DNA of 64,000 nt from Bacteroidia bacterium 43-41 (GCA_001898165.1 MKTD01000050.1:41691-105690); one strand, 5' to 3'; counted from the first letter of the stretch, positions 53,398-63,240 are shown. The notes: generated by a model from the letters alone, not told the origin. Program-made: numbers and translations.

Positions 53398-53694
53398 ATG
53401 GAAAATTCAACAACAGTTTTGGAGCAACGCATCCAACAGTTAGAAAAGAGCCTGTATCAGGCAAAAAAGATTCTCAGTTTCGAAGAAGCGTGCGCGTTTC
53501 TCAACTTTTCGAAAAGCTATCTCTACAAACTCACATCAGCGTGTGCCATTCCGCACTACAAACCAAGCGGGAAGATGGTTTATTTCGAACGGGAAGAACT
53601 GGAAAACTGGCTCCGGCAAAATCCGGTAAAAACCCGTGAACAAATCGAAATGGAAGCCAACGCGTACATTTTGAAGAATAGTAAGAGACGATGA
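53398..53694 (+). CDS. Helix-turn-helix, excisionase-family DNA-binding protein
   Basis: LSFEEACAFLNFSKSYLYKLTSACAIPHYKPSGKMVYFEREELENWL. Confidence 0.88.
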   Translation: MENSTTVLEQRIQQLEKSLYQAKKILSFEEACAFLNFSKSYLYKLTSACAIPHYKPSGKMVYFEREELENWLRQNPVKTREQIEMEANAYILKNSKRR

Positions 53695-54902
53695 AAAGGG
53701 ATAAGGCTCAATACAAGGATACTCAATCGGGTAAACAATCCAAAAACGAGCGCATCGAAACCTTTCTTCGGGGCGAGTTTGACTTTCGTTTCAACACCGT
53801 CAAATCCCGGACAGAGTATAAGGAAAAGGGTTCCGAGAAGCCCTTTTCCGTACTCACCAAGTTCGACATCAACTCCATCCGGCGCATATTGGACAGTAAA
53901 GGCGGCATCTATACCTCGCCCGACAACATCCGTAACATCCTGGAGAGCAATTTTGCACCGAAAGTAAATCCCATAAAAGAATACTTCCAAAACCTGCCCG
54001 CTTACCCATCCAACGACGACACGTCACCCATTACGGAGCTGGCGAAGTGCGTAACGGTTAAAAATACCAACAATTGGAACGGATACCTGCTCAAATGGCT
54101 GGTGGCAGTAGTGGCCAACGCGATGGACGATACCGCGTGCAAAAACCACACCTGTCTGGTGCTGACCGGCAGGCAGGGAGAGTATAAAACCACTTTTCTG
54201 GATATGCTTTGTCCCACAGGCCTTCAGAATTATCTTTTCACCGGTAAAATCGATCCGCAGAACAAGGACGTCCAAACCCTGATGGCGGAATTCCTGCTTA
54301 TCAATATCGATGACCAACTTCGAGCACTAAACAAACGGGATGAAAACGAACTGAAAAATCTGATCACGACACCTTTCGTGAAGTACCGCCGTCCGTATGA
54401 CATCTACATCGAAGAACATCCGCACAGGGCAAGCTTTATGGCGTCGGTAAACGGAAACGACTTCCTGACCGATTCCACCGGAAGCCGCCGTTTCCTGCCG
54501 TTTGAAGCGTTATACATCGACATAGACAGGATGAAAGATACGGATATGGACAACGTGTTCAGCCAGGCATATCATCTTTACAAATCGGGATTCAGGTATT
54601 GGTTCAACAAAGACGAAGTGATGGAACTCAATTACTCCAACAACGAGTTTCAGATGCAGACGGTGGAATACGAAATGTTGATAAAGGGATTTACGGAGCC
54701 GGATGAAAACGGCACGCAAGACTGTTTTTATACCACCACGGAAATTGTCGATTACCTGCAACCCTTTTGTTCCACCCGCCTTGTTGTAAAACAGATGGGC
54801 GAAGCCTTACGTAAAAGTTCATTCAAAAGGGAATCAAGACGTGTAAACGGCAAGCCCGTTTGGGGCTACCTGCTGAAACAGGTAATCCCCGTGCCGTTTT
54901 AA
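53691..54902 (+). CDS. VapE-family (primase-associated) ATPase
   Basis: CLVLTGRQGEYKTTFLDMLCP Walker A-like, FLLINIDDQLRALNKRDENELKNLIT, RRASF..NGNDFLTDSTGSRRFLPF. Confidence 0.85.
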   Translation: MKRDKAQYKDTQSGKQSKNERIETFLRGEFDFRFNTVKSRTEYKEKGSEKPFSVLTKFDINSIRRILDSKGGIYTSPDNIRNILESNFAPKVNPIKEYFQNLPAYPSNDDTSPITELAKCVTVKNTNNWNGYLLKWLVAVVANAMDDTACKNHTCLVLTGRQGEYKTTFLDMLCPTGLQNYLFTGKIDPQNKDVQTLMAEFLLINIDDQLRALNKRDENELKNLITTPFVKYRRPYDIYIEEHPHRASFMASVNGNDFLTDSTGSRRFLPFEALYIDIDRMKDTDMDNVFSQAYHLYKSGFRYWFNKDEVMELNYSNNEFQMQTVEYEMLIKGFTEPDENGTQDCFYTTTEIVDYLQPFCSTRLVVKQMGEALRKSSFKRESRRVNGKPVWGYLLKQVIPVPF

Positions 54903-54917
54903 CTTTCACTATTTCTA

Positions 54918-55145
54918 CTTACTACCTTACTACAACCTAAAAAAATAAAGAATAATACAGTGAAAGAAAAAGAGTTGTGCTGTCGTAACATCTTTTTCGG
55001 ACAAGTTACGACCCACTTACGACATTACTACACGGGTGCACGATGTAGTAGGACAAATCAACAACCGTCGTAAGATGAAAACAGAAAATAACGATACTTT
55101 TTTCTTTCACTGTCAATGAATTAAACAGATGTAGTACGTAGTAAG
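54918..55145. other. Nested inverted-repeat/iteron-like region (candidate replication origin)
   Basis: CTTACTACCTTACTAC / GTAGTACGTAGTAAG, CAGTGAAAGAAAAAG / CTTTTTTCTTTCACTG, TACTACA / TGTAGTA, and four copies of GTCGTAA/TTACGAC. Confidence 0.45.
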
Positions 55146-55192
55146 AGAAAAACCCAAACCTCCAAAGTACATAACACTAAAAAACAAAAAAA

Positions 55193-56098
55193 ATGAAAAC
55201 CTCAATAGAAAACCTCAAACAAAAATCCATTAAACGGTATTTAGCCGAAAACGGCATCTACCCGGCGAGAGAATATTCCGGTTACGGAATCTATAAAAGT
55301 CCGTTCCGTAACGAACGAAAAGCAAGCTTTAAAGTAGATTATCACAAGAACTTGTGGCGCGACTTCGGAAGCGATGAAGGCGGAAGCATCATCGACTTGG
55401 TAATGAAAATGAAACAATGCTCCTTTATTTAAGCCGTAAGACACTTGGAAGAAAAAGCCAACTTTCCTGTAAACGTCAAGACCGCTTTTTCTCCTTCAAC
55501 GGAATCGGTCGGACGGATGAAGTTGATCAAGGTGAACCAACTCCTTCCGCCCCACCTCGAAAAGTACATCCGGGACAGATGTATTCCCTCTGACTTAACG
55601 AAAGAATACCTGACCGCCGTTTATTACGACGTAAACGGCAGAGAGTATTCCGCATTGGGATTTAAAAACGACAAAGGAGGTTTTGAACTTCGGAATCGCG
55701 ATTTTCAAGGATGTTATCCGCCCAAAACGATAACCACCTTTGACCACAACACCACCACCTGTAACCTGTTCGAAGGATTTACCGACTTTTTAAGTTACCT
55801 GACTTTGTATCCGATGAAAGAAAAAAGTCTTTCACCGGAATCGGCAGTGGTGTTGAACTCCACGGGCAACCTCGAAAAAGCCCTTCCGTTTCTCTCAAAA
55901 CATACCCAAATTTATACTTACTTGGATAACGATGAAGGTGGAAAAACGGCAATGCAGAAACTTAAAAAAATGGGATTTCTGGTAACCGACTGTTCCCATC
56001 TCTATGCAAAGGACAACGATTTAAACGACTTTTTGCAGCGGATGATCCGACAAAAGACTACTCAAAATATCACCAAATCCAAGCGGATAAAATTCTAA
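55193..56098 (+). pseudogene. CHC2/Toprim-domain primase, interrupted by in-frame TAA at 55430-55432
   Basis: KSPFRNERKASFKVDYHKNLWRDFGSDEGGSIIDLVMKMKQCSFI*AVRHLEEKANF is continuous in one frame; Toprim LFEGFTDFLSYL and TYLDNDEGGKTA downstream. Confidence 0.8.
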
Positions 56099-56137
56099 AT
56101 ACAGACCGCTAAACATCAATAAGACCGTAATAAATGA

Positions 56138-56243
56138 GATGAAAAACAAGGTTAAATTCGCTGAGTAAACAACGAAGCACGAATCTCGAAGAATGTAAGA
56201 AGCAGGTTTGTGTTTCGGGCAGCCCGAAACCTTGTTTTTCATC
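56138..56243. other. Candidate oriT: perfect 16-bp spaced inverted repeat plus inner hairpin upstream of mobC
   Basis: GATGAAAAACAAGGTT (56138-56153) / AACCTTGTTTTTCATC (56228-56243); inner TTTCGGG-CAG-CCCGAAA (56213-56229). Confidence 0.5.
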
Positions 56244-56281
56244 CCGTTGGTCTCCATTTACACCCATAAACAAGTACAGAA

Positions 56282-56638
56282 ATGACATCAAAAATACCCA
56301 CAAAAAAAGGCGGACGCCCTGCCAAAAGTTTAGTCGAAAAACGCAGGTACCGGCTATCCTTAAAACTGAACACGAACGAATATTTTCAACTCAAAAGTAA
56401 GGCACGCACAGCCGGAAAAAACCGATGCGATTTCCTTCGGGAGTTTATTCTGACCGGAGAAGTCAGACAACGATTCACCCCGGAGCAAAACAAAGTGTTG
56501 AGTCAAATAAGCGGAGAAAGCAACAACCTGAACCAGCTCGTAAAATTGGCACACACCCAAGGCGTATGGTATATCGAAATAAAGGCTAAAGACCCTATGG
56601 CAGAATTGGACGAACTGTTAAAACGCATCCGGCTATGA
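56282..56638 (+). CDS. MobC-like plasmid mobilization relaxosome protein
   Basis: RRYRLSLKLNTNEYFQLKSKARTAGKNRCDFLREFILTG...NNLNQLVKLAHTQG; overlaps the relaxase start. Confidence 0.85.
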   Translation: MTSKIPTKKGGRPAKSLVEKRRYRLSLKLNTNEYFQLKSKARTAGKNRCDFLREFILTGEVRQRFTPEQNKVLSQISGESNNLNQLVKLAHTQGVWYIEIKAKDPMAELDELLKRIRL

Positions 56639-57415
56639 CGGCAAAAATCATCAAAGGAACAAGTTTTTCGGGTGCAATCGGCTATATGTTGAGCAAAAAA
56701 GAGAAAGCTGAAATTCTGAAAGCCGAAGGTGTACGCATCGAACCGAAGGAACTCACGGTAAAAAGTTTCGAGTTGCAAGCATCGATGCACCCAAACGTTA
56801 AGAAACCCGTTTGGCATATCTCGCTCAACTTTTCGGAACAGGATAAGCATAAATTGACCAACAATAAAATGGTAAAAATTGCCGAAGAATACCTGCAAAA
56901 AATGAACATCAAGAACGCAGTACCTGATTGTCCGGCATCACGACCGACAGCATCCGCATATCCATCTCTGCATCAACCGCATTGATAACGACGGCAAGCT
57001 GATATCGGACAAGAACGAAAAATACCGCAGTACCGCCGTTTGCAAAGAACTGACCAAAGCGCACGATTTATATTTTGCCAAAGGAAAAGAAAACGTAAAC
57101 CGCGAACGGCTGATCGGAAACGATAAAATCAAGTACGAGATTTACGATGCGTTGCAACGAGCCATTCCCAAAAGCAAAACGCTGCAAGAATCCGAACGAC
57201 AATTGGATAATTTGCTGTATAATCAGCTGTCGTTAACAAACGAAGTAATCGGAGCCATTGACTCGCTTTTCTCATTTCTTGGGGATTCCCTGGGATCGTT
57301 TCTCGAACCGAGCAGCCCGCATTATGATGCAACTCTTGCCGACTACATCAAAAGAATGAGAGCCAAGAAGAATGCCCGGTTGAATAGGGTACGTATAAGC
57401 AGGGTGCGTTTTTAA
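56635..57415 (+). pseudogene. MobA-type relaxase, frameshifted near 56917
   Basis: MTAKIIKGTSFSGAIGYMLSKKEKAEIL...MNIKN then shift to frame 2: QYLIVRHHDRQHPHIHLCINRIDNDGKLISDKN... open to 57415. The histidine triad lies after the shift. Confidence 0.85.
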
Positions 57416-57466
57416 ATTCAACAATTAAGCAGTTTAACAAAATAACAAAACAACAAATTAAAAACT

Positions 57467-58045
57467 ATGGCAACGACAGATAATGACAACATCCTGATGA
57501 TGTTTGAAGAAATCAACCAAAAGCTGGACAGAGCTAACCAACAAATCGAGAAAATCGGGCAAAAGCAGCCGGAAGAAACCGGTAACGAGCAAATATTGGA
57601 ACTCAAAACAGTGATGGAAGACTTTCACGAAAGCCAATCCGAAAAACTGAATGAGATAGAAAATGCCGTCCGTAAAGAAAAACGAAAAATTGAATTTACA
57701 CCTAATTCGGTCAACACGATAATCGTTTTGCTTTCATTGATGGTGTTTGTATTGGGTTTTCTTTGGTGGAATGCTAGGCTTCACGAACAATTGGCACAAT
57801 ATGCGGATAACGATTTGAAATACCGGTATATTTTAATGCAAGGAAAAACAACGCCGGAAACATTGAGTCATCTGGAGAATATTTTTGAAAGCAAGAGTGA
57901 CAGCGCTAAAATTATCCGTAAACAGGTAGAAAATTACGAGAAAAACTTGATGGAAGAAATCAAACTCTTGAATAAGGCAAGGCTGAAGGAGCAGGAAGCA
58001 GAAAGGGTTAGAGAGGAATTGGAAATTCTAAGAAACAATAAATAA
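57467..58045 (+). CDS. Coiled-coil protein with single TM segment, mobilization-module associated
   Basis: NTIIVLLSLMVFVLGFLWW flanked by Glu/Lys-rich heptad-like regions; directly downstream of the relaxase. Confidence 0.65.
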   Translation: MATTDNDNILMMFEEINQKLDRANQQIEKIGQKQPEETGNEQILELKTVMEDFHESQSEKLNEIENAVRKEKRKIEFTPNSVNTIIVLLSLMVFVLGFLWWNARLHEQLAQYADNDLKYRYILMQGKTTPETLSHLENIFESKSDSAKIIRKQVENYEKNLMEEIKLLNKARLKEQEAERVREELEILRNNK

Positions 58046-58145
58046 ACTTTCTTCTTTGAGGATAAAGAATATCATAGCTTCAATTTTTAAAATGAACATG
58101 CTGAATTAATTCAAAAATTAAAACATTTAAGCACTTCATTTTTCA

Positions 58146-58153
58146 TATCTTTG
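58146..58153 (+). promoter_or_regulatory. Putative -7 box of the R-M operon
   Basis: TATCTTTG matches TAnnTTTG, 33 bp before the hsdM ATG. Confidence 0.4.
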
Positions 58154-58185
58154 TAAATATATAAATAAAATCAAAATAATCATTA

Positions 58186-60858
58186 ATGGGACGCTCAACA
58201 GTACACTACGCAGACAATAAAACCAATAACGCACTCAAACAACTTCACAATAAATTACGTCCGGCAGGTACACCTGTACAGCGAGTTGAATATATTATTG
58301 AACTTTTATTGCTTCGAATTTTTGAAGCAAAACTTAAAAAGGATGGTGAGTTCAAGCAATTACGTCAGTTATTCACACCTGATTACCGTTGGAAAAATCC
58401 TAAAACAGGAAAAGATGAGTCGAACGAAAATCGTCTTTTTTCATATCTTTCCACTGTCTCTAACGAGCAGATTTTATCTGAGTTAAACGACAACTTTTTC
58501 CCTTTTTATTCGTCAATTCTTCAAAATGCTCGTCAGGTTTACAAAACCAATCTACCGCAGAAAGTACAAGACCAGTTGGTGCTAATCGAAGAAGTTTTCA
58601 GCAACTCAAATTTCACTAATAATGTAAACAGCGGAAATTTGGGTGAGGTTATCAGTATTGTAACTAATGACATTGAAGAAGACAGATTGCTAAAAACAGA
58701 CCTTTTGGGCGATGCCATTGAATCGGCTTTAAGCGAAACAGGCGGGACAAAAGACATTGGACTATATAGAACACCAGACCACATAAGGCAGTTTATGACT
58801 GCATTAGTAGAGCCAACATTCGCCGATACCATATTTGACCCCGCTTGTGGAACAGGCGGTTTCCTCTTTGATGCCTTTGAGTTTGTTATGAGGCGTGTTG
58901 ACGGAAGCCAAAAATGGCCCGGAGCTAAAGCGCACAAAGAGCTTTCAAAATGGTTTAATGGGTATTTCAAAAACAACAAGTTGGATTTCCCAAGCATAGA
59001 ACAAACCACCCAATTTTACAGGAGTGGAGTTACAGGAATTGAGTACCTTGGAGTTATCCGAAAAATGGCTTCTATAAACTTCTACATTCGTGGATTAAAT
59101 CCTGCCAATATAGAGCAGGGAGATTCATTACAGAAATATTCCCCGGTTACGGATCACGAAAGCAAATCGGTTATACTCGCAAATCCTCCCTTTGGAGCAC
59201 AGCGAGATCAAGACGCCTACCCCGATGTTTGGAGCGAATTTTCAAAAGAATCGGAAACCACCATTCTTTTTGTAAAGTTAATGTTTGAGCAATTAAAATC
59301 CGGCGGACGTTGTGCTGTGGTTGTATCGGAAGGATTTAATACGTGGGATCAGTTTAGTGCAAAAGCTCTGCGAAAAATGCTGTTGGATGAAGCGCAACTG
59401 AAAGCCGTGATTTCTTTGCCTCAAGGTTTATTCGTTAGCAAAAGCGGAGTTGGTCCTAAAACGTCAATTCTTCTCTTTGAGAAAGGCGGGAAAACAGACT
59501 GGACGTGGTTTTACAAAGTCACTAATGATGGGTACACGATGGGTACTAATCGCAAAGAACAAGCCGGATGTCAGTTGGTTGAATGTCTCGATTTGTTTCA
59601 CAAGTATGTAAAAAAAGGCATTCAGCCCCCTGAAACAAAAAACCAATTTTGTGCCCCTGCCGAATGGATTAAGGTGTTGGATCCTCGTATTAAAGAGAGC
59701 ATTCGGATTGAAACACGCACTGAACTGCAAGCGAAAAACGATATTGACAGAAAAAAGAAAATCAAAGATTTAGACACGAAAGTTAAATCAAAAAAAATAA
59801 CGCAAGCTGACAAACAAATGGAACTGAAGGTTTTCGAACAAATGCTCGAAAACCGCATTCAAAACGAAATTGCAAAACGAATAGATAAGGCGCACAATTA
59901 TTCGTTCAATATGGCTAATTACAAAAGCTCTTTAAGCGACAGCCAAATTACCGATTGGGCTGAAATCATTTCTCATATCGAACCGAATGGAGCAACCACT
60001 TTGGATGAAATATATAGGAAACTAAAATCAAGCAGGCCCGAAAAAATTCTGCCTTACTTAGTAAAGCTAAATCCTGCCAATGCCCTTGAAACTGACATTG
60101 CACGTGAGTACGTAAACAATGTCGAAGAAACTATTGTGGCTGAAAACAAGGAAATTTACAAGATAAAAAAAGTGTTGATGAGCGGTGCAAAATACCCGAT
60201 CGTTAAACTCAAAGACTATCTAATCCTGAATGAGAACAAAATAAAACCCTCAAGAAATCCTGATGTTAGCTACAAAGTACTGGGAGTGAGCAATGAAATA
60301 GGGGTTTTTAGAAATGATAAGCTTCAACCGGAAGAAACCTCTCAAAGCTATTTCCTTGTCAAACAGAATGAATTTTGCTACAATCCATATAGAATTAACG
60401 TAGGAAGCATTGGGCTAAACACTTTTGACTTAGATAATCAGATTATCAGCGGTGCATACATTGTTTTCGGATGTAAAGAAGACGAACTCAACCCGCTCTA
60501 TCTGAAAGCATTATTCGAAAGCGATATGTTTCTTGAATATGTAAATGACAAAGCAAGTGGCGGTGTGCGGATGAATTTTAAGTTTGAAGATATGGAAGCG
60601 TGGGAAATCCCTTTGCCAAGTATCGAAGATCAAGAAAAAATTGTGTCCAAAATTGAAAAACAAATGGCTATAATTGGTGTCTGTAATAAAGTTTCTAATA
60701 ATTTTAATGTTCAAATTGAGAATAATAAAATAATCATAGACTTTTTGGGAAATAAAAATCCAATCACAATCAAGAGAATTTCAAAAGGCAAAATTAATAA
60801 AATTTTGGCAGAAGTTTGGGGCTTAGAATATATTGAACCAATAACAGAAGAAAATTAA
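58186..60858 (+). CDS. Type I restriction-modification methyltransferase fused to a specificity domain (HsdM-S fusion)
   Basis: FDPACGTGGFLFDAF and LANPPFGAQ methylase motifs; C-terminal PIVKLKDYLIL...NPYRINVGSIG...EIPLPSIEDQEKIVSKIEKQ HsdS-type domain. Confidence 0.9.
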   Translation: MGRSTVHYADNKTNNALKQLHNKLRPAGTPVQRVEYIIELLLLRIFEAKLKKDGEFKQLRQLFTPDYRWKNPKTGKDESNENRLFSYLSTVSNEQILSELNDNFFPFYSSILQNARQVYKTNLPQKVQDQLVLIEEVFSNSNFTNNVNSGNLGEVISIVTNDIEEDRLLKTDLLGDAIESALSETGGTKDIGLYRTPDHIRQFMTALVEPTFADTIFDPACGTGGFLFDAFEFVMRRVDGSQKWPGAKAHKELSKWFNGYFKNNKLDFPSIEQTTQFYRSGVTGIEYLGVIRKMASINFYIRGLNPANIEQGDSLQKYSPVTDHESKSVILANPPFGAQRDQDAYPDVWSEFSKESETTILFVKLMFEQLKSGGRCAVVVSEGFNTWDQFSAKALRKMLLDEAQLKAVISLPQGLFVSKSGVGPKTSILLFEKGGKTDWTWFYKVTNDGYTMGTNRKEQAGCQLVECLDLFHKYVKKGIQPPETKNQFCAPAEWIKVLDPRIKESIRIETRTELQAKNDIDRKKKIKDLDTKVKSKKITQADKQMELKVFEQMLENRIQNEIAKRIDKAHNYSFNMANYKSSLSDSQITDWAEIISHIEPNGATTLDEIYRKLKSSRPEKILPYLVKLNPANALETDIAREYVNNVEETIVAENKEIYKIKKVLMSGAKYPIVKLKDYLILNENKIKPSRNPDVSYKVLGVSNEIGVFRNDKLQPEETSQSYFLVKQNEFCYNPYRINVGSIGLNTFDLDNQIISGAYIVFGCKEDELNPLYLKALFESDMFLEYVNDKASGGVRMNFKFEDMEAWEIPLPSIEDQEKIVSKIEKQMAIIGVCNKVSNNFNVQIENNKIIIDFLGNKNPITIKRISKGKINKILAEVWGLEYIEPITEEN

Positions 60859-63240
60859 ATGGCAAGAAAAATCAACGAAGCTACCTCAACTGACCTGCCC
60901 ATTATTCAAACCTTGGTAAATGAATATGGTTGGAAAGTTGGCGACACGCTGTTGTATCAGCAAATCTACGATATTCCGGAAAGTTTGCGAAAGGAATACG
61001 CCCAATACAAAAACATTCGGCCGGATATTGTATTGCAGGATTTCAATGGAGATGTCATTGCAGTAATCGAAAATAATTTAGACCGCGAGCGCAAAGATTT
61101 TCTGAAACTTCGCACCATTATTTATCAGGTGTTGAAACCTCGCTTTCTCTATGCTTGCAGTACGGAAACGATTTGGTTTTACGATACGGCTTGGCGCGGG
61201 TTGGATGCAGGGGAGTTCAAGCAGGTAACCGGATTTATGTCATTGGAAGAGATGAAACGAAAGGTAGAACAGCAGAAAAAAATTGATACCAATCGTGAAA
61301 TCATTATTGATACTACCATAGCAGGCGGATTTGACCCCAATATCGGGAAAGACCGGTACTACCAGCTTCAATGTATCCGTACTATCATTGACAATTACAA
61401 GGCAGGCAAGCAGAAAATGCTAATTCACATGGCTACCGGATTAGGAAAAACACGTACTGCCGTGGCATTGGTGAAATCTTTATTTAGTAGTGGATTGGCT
61501 AAGCGGGTACTTTTTGTAGTTGACAGACGTATGCTTGCCAAACAGGCAGTTGATGATGGTTTTTCACTCATAAGTAAAGACTATTCTTCTGTATGGCTCA
61601 CTACTTCCAATTTCCGCTCACGCAAAAACGCTTCCATTCACGCTGTTGTTATAGACACACTTGAAATAATTCACAGCGAACTTCCTTCCAATTTTTATGA
61701 TTTAATCATTGTCGATGAATGTCATAGAAGCATAAATGTAAACCGAAAATTAATCTTCGACCATTTTCTTTGTCCACGTGTGGGGCTTACAGCCACGCCA
61801 CGCTCCGCCGTTGCAAAAGATGGACACGATGTTGCAGATGAAGATTTAGCTATTTTAGACACTTATAAACTCTTCGGATGTGAAACAGGAGAGCCGGATT
61901 TCCAATTCGATATGGCAAGGGGAATTGACGAAGGCTTCTTAGCCCCATACAAACCCATTGAAATAAAATCAGCGCTCATACAAGAAGCTGAAAATGAAGG
62001 GGTCGAATTTGATTATGTGCTTGACCCGCAAGAAAAGTATGTTATTCAGTTGGGAGAAAACAAAAGAGTAAAATTAGAGCAACTGAACAGAAAATACATA
62101 TCGGAAGAAAACTGTTTGCGTATTGCGGAAGAAATAAAAAAACATTCGCATTATGGTGAGAAAATTATTCTATTCGGCGTGAGTCAGGCTCATTGCATAG
62201 AATTAGCCAAAGCCATAAATAAGGTATTTGACAATGACAATGCAGAAAAACCATATTATGCCGAAGCAGTTATTTCTGAAAACAGCGAACTGAACGAAAC
62301 ACTCAAAGCTTGGTTCAAGAAACCATATCAAAAGCCTTATGTAGTTACTTCGGTAGATATTTTAAGCACAGGAGTTGACATACCTTGTGTGCGTTACATA
62401 GCATTCGCTTCACTTACCAATTCGGTTGGACAATACATTCAAATGATTGGTCGTGGCACTCGTCTCGACCCCAAAACAGGTAAGTTTAGCTTTCAGGTTC
62501 TCGATTTCGTAGGACTTTGCCAGCGTATGGAAGATAACGGCAAGGGTACATTAAAAGAAAACAAGAAAATCACCAAAGGCATTCAGATGCCGGTGGCTGT
62601 TACACCGCCAATCAACAAACCCAAAGGTGATTATTTTTTGATTGATAATGTTGACCCTGAAAGCATGATACAACGCATTGAACTTCATGGCGATAAAATT
62701 CAAATCAAAGACAATATCCCAATTGCGGAAGCAAGGCGTATTTTTGAAGAAGAATTAAAAAATTCACAAGAACCTGAAATTGCTGAAATCAAAGAAAAAG
62801 CAAAGCTAAAAGACTATCAACCTACTGACGAAGAAATAAACAAACTTCTTCTATGGCTGAAAAATCCAAATACGTTTTTAGATGAAGGGCATTTACAAAA
62901 AATGTATGATTATCCGCAAGGTTCAATATGGGACTTTTTGCTCCATGCTATGGGTATGAAAAAAATACCTTCCCAAAAAGAACGAATCGAGAAAAGTTAT
63001 GAGTCGTATTTACGCACCTATGATTTTACCGATGATCAAATAGACGTGTTGAGAAAGATAAAGAATGTTTATATATCCAATGTTACCACAAATAAAGAAT
63101 TAGAGATAGGAGATATTTTCGGAAACCCGATATACGAACGTCTCATTGGCTCGTATGAATCTGTTAACAATGTTTTCGACGGAAAATTCAACACCATTTT
63201 AGCAGATATGAAACATACATTTTTTTATAAAATAAATTAG
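60859..63240 (+). CDS. hsdR: Type I restriction endonuclease R subunit (DEAD/DEAH helicase)
   Basis: ATGLGKTRTAVALV Walker A, IIVDECHRS, LTATPRSAV, QMIGRGTRLD; N-terminal RPDIVL...AVIENN; ATG follows hsdM stop directly. Confidence 0.92.
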   Translation: MARKINEATSTDLPIIQTLVNEYGWKVGDTLLYQQIYDIPESLRKEYAQYKNIRPDIVLQDFNGDVIAVIENNLDRERKDFLKLRTIIYQVLKPRFLYACSTETIWFYDTAWRGLDAGEFKQVTGFMSLEEMKRKVEQQKKIDTNREIIIDTTIAGGFDPNIGKDRYYQLQCIRTIIDNYKAGKQKMLIHMATGLGKTRTAVALVKSLFSSGLAKRVLFVVDRRMLAKQAVDDGFSLISKDYSSVWLTTSNFRSRKNASIHAVVIDTLEIIHSELPSNFYDLIIVDECHRSINVNRKLIFDHFLCPRVGLTATPRSAVAKDGHDVADEDLAILDTYKLFGCETGEPDFQFDMARGIDEGFLAPYKPIEIKSALIQEAENEGVEFDYVLDPQEKYVIQLGENKRVKLEQLNRKYISEENCLRIAEEIKKHSHYGEKIILFGVSQAHCIELAKAINKVFDNDNAEKPYYAEAVISENSELNETLKAWFKKPYQKPYVVTSVDILSTGVDIPCVRYIAFASLTNSVGQYIQMIGRGTRLDPKTGKFSFQVLDFVGLCQRMEDNGKGTLKENKKITKGIQMPVAVTPPINKPKGDYFLIDNVDPESMIQRIELHGDKIQIKDNIPIAEARRIFEEELKNSQEPEIAEIKEKAKLKDYQPTDEEINKLLLWLKNPNTFLDEGHLQKMYDYPQGSIWDFLLHAMGMKKIPSQKERIEKSYESYLRTYDFTDDQIDVLRKIKNVYISNVTTNKELEIGDIFGNPIYERLIGSYESVNNVFDGKFNTILADMKHTFFYKIN

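Noticed and set aside
53280-53639. 119-aa plus-strand ORF overlapping the excisionase-like gene
   Set aside because: Different frame from the clear HTH protein at 53398-53694; its composition looks non-coding.
54958-55112. CRISPR-like repeats in the mobile element
   Set aside because: Repeats are inverted or short 7-mers with irregular spacing; no regular direct repeats/spacers and no cas genes.
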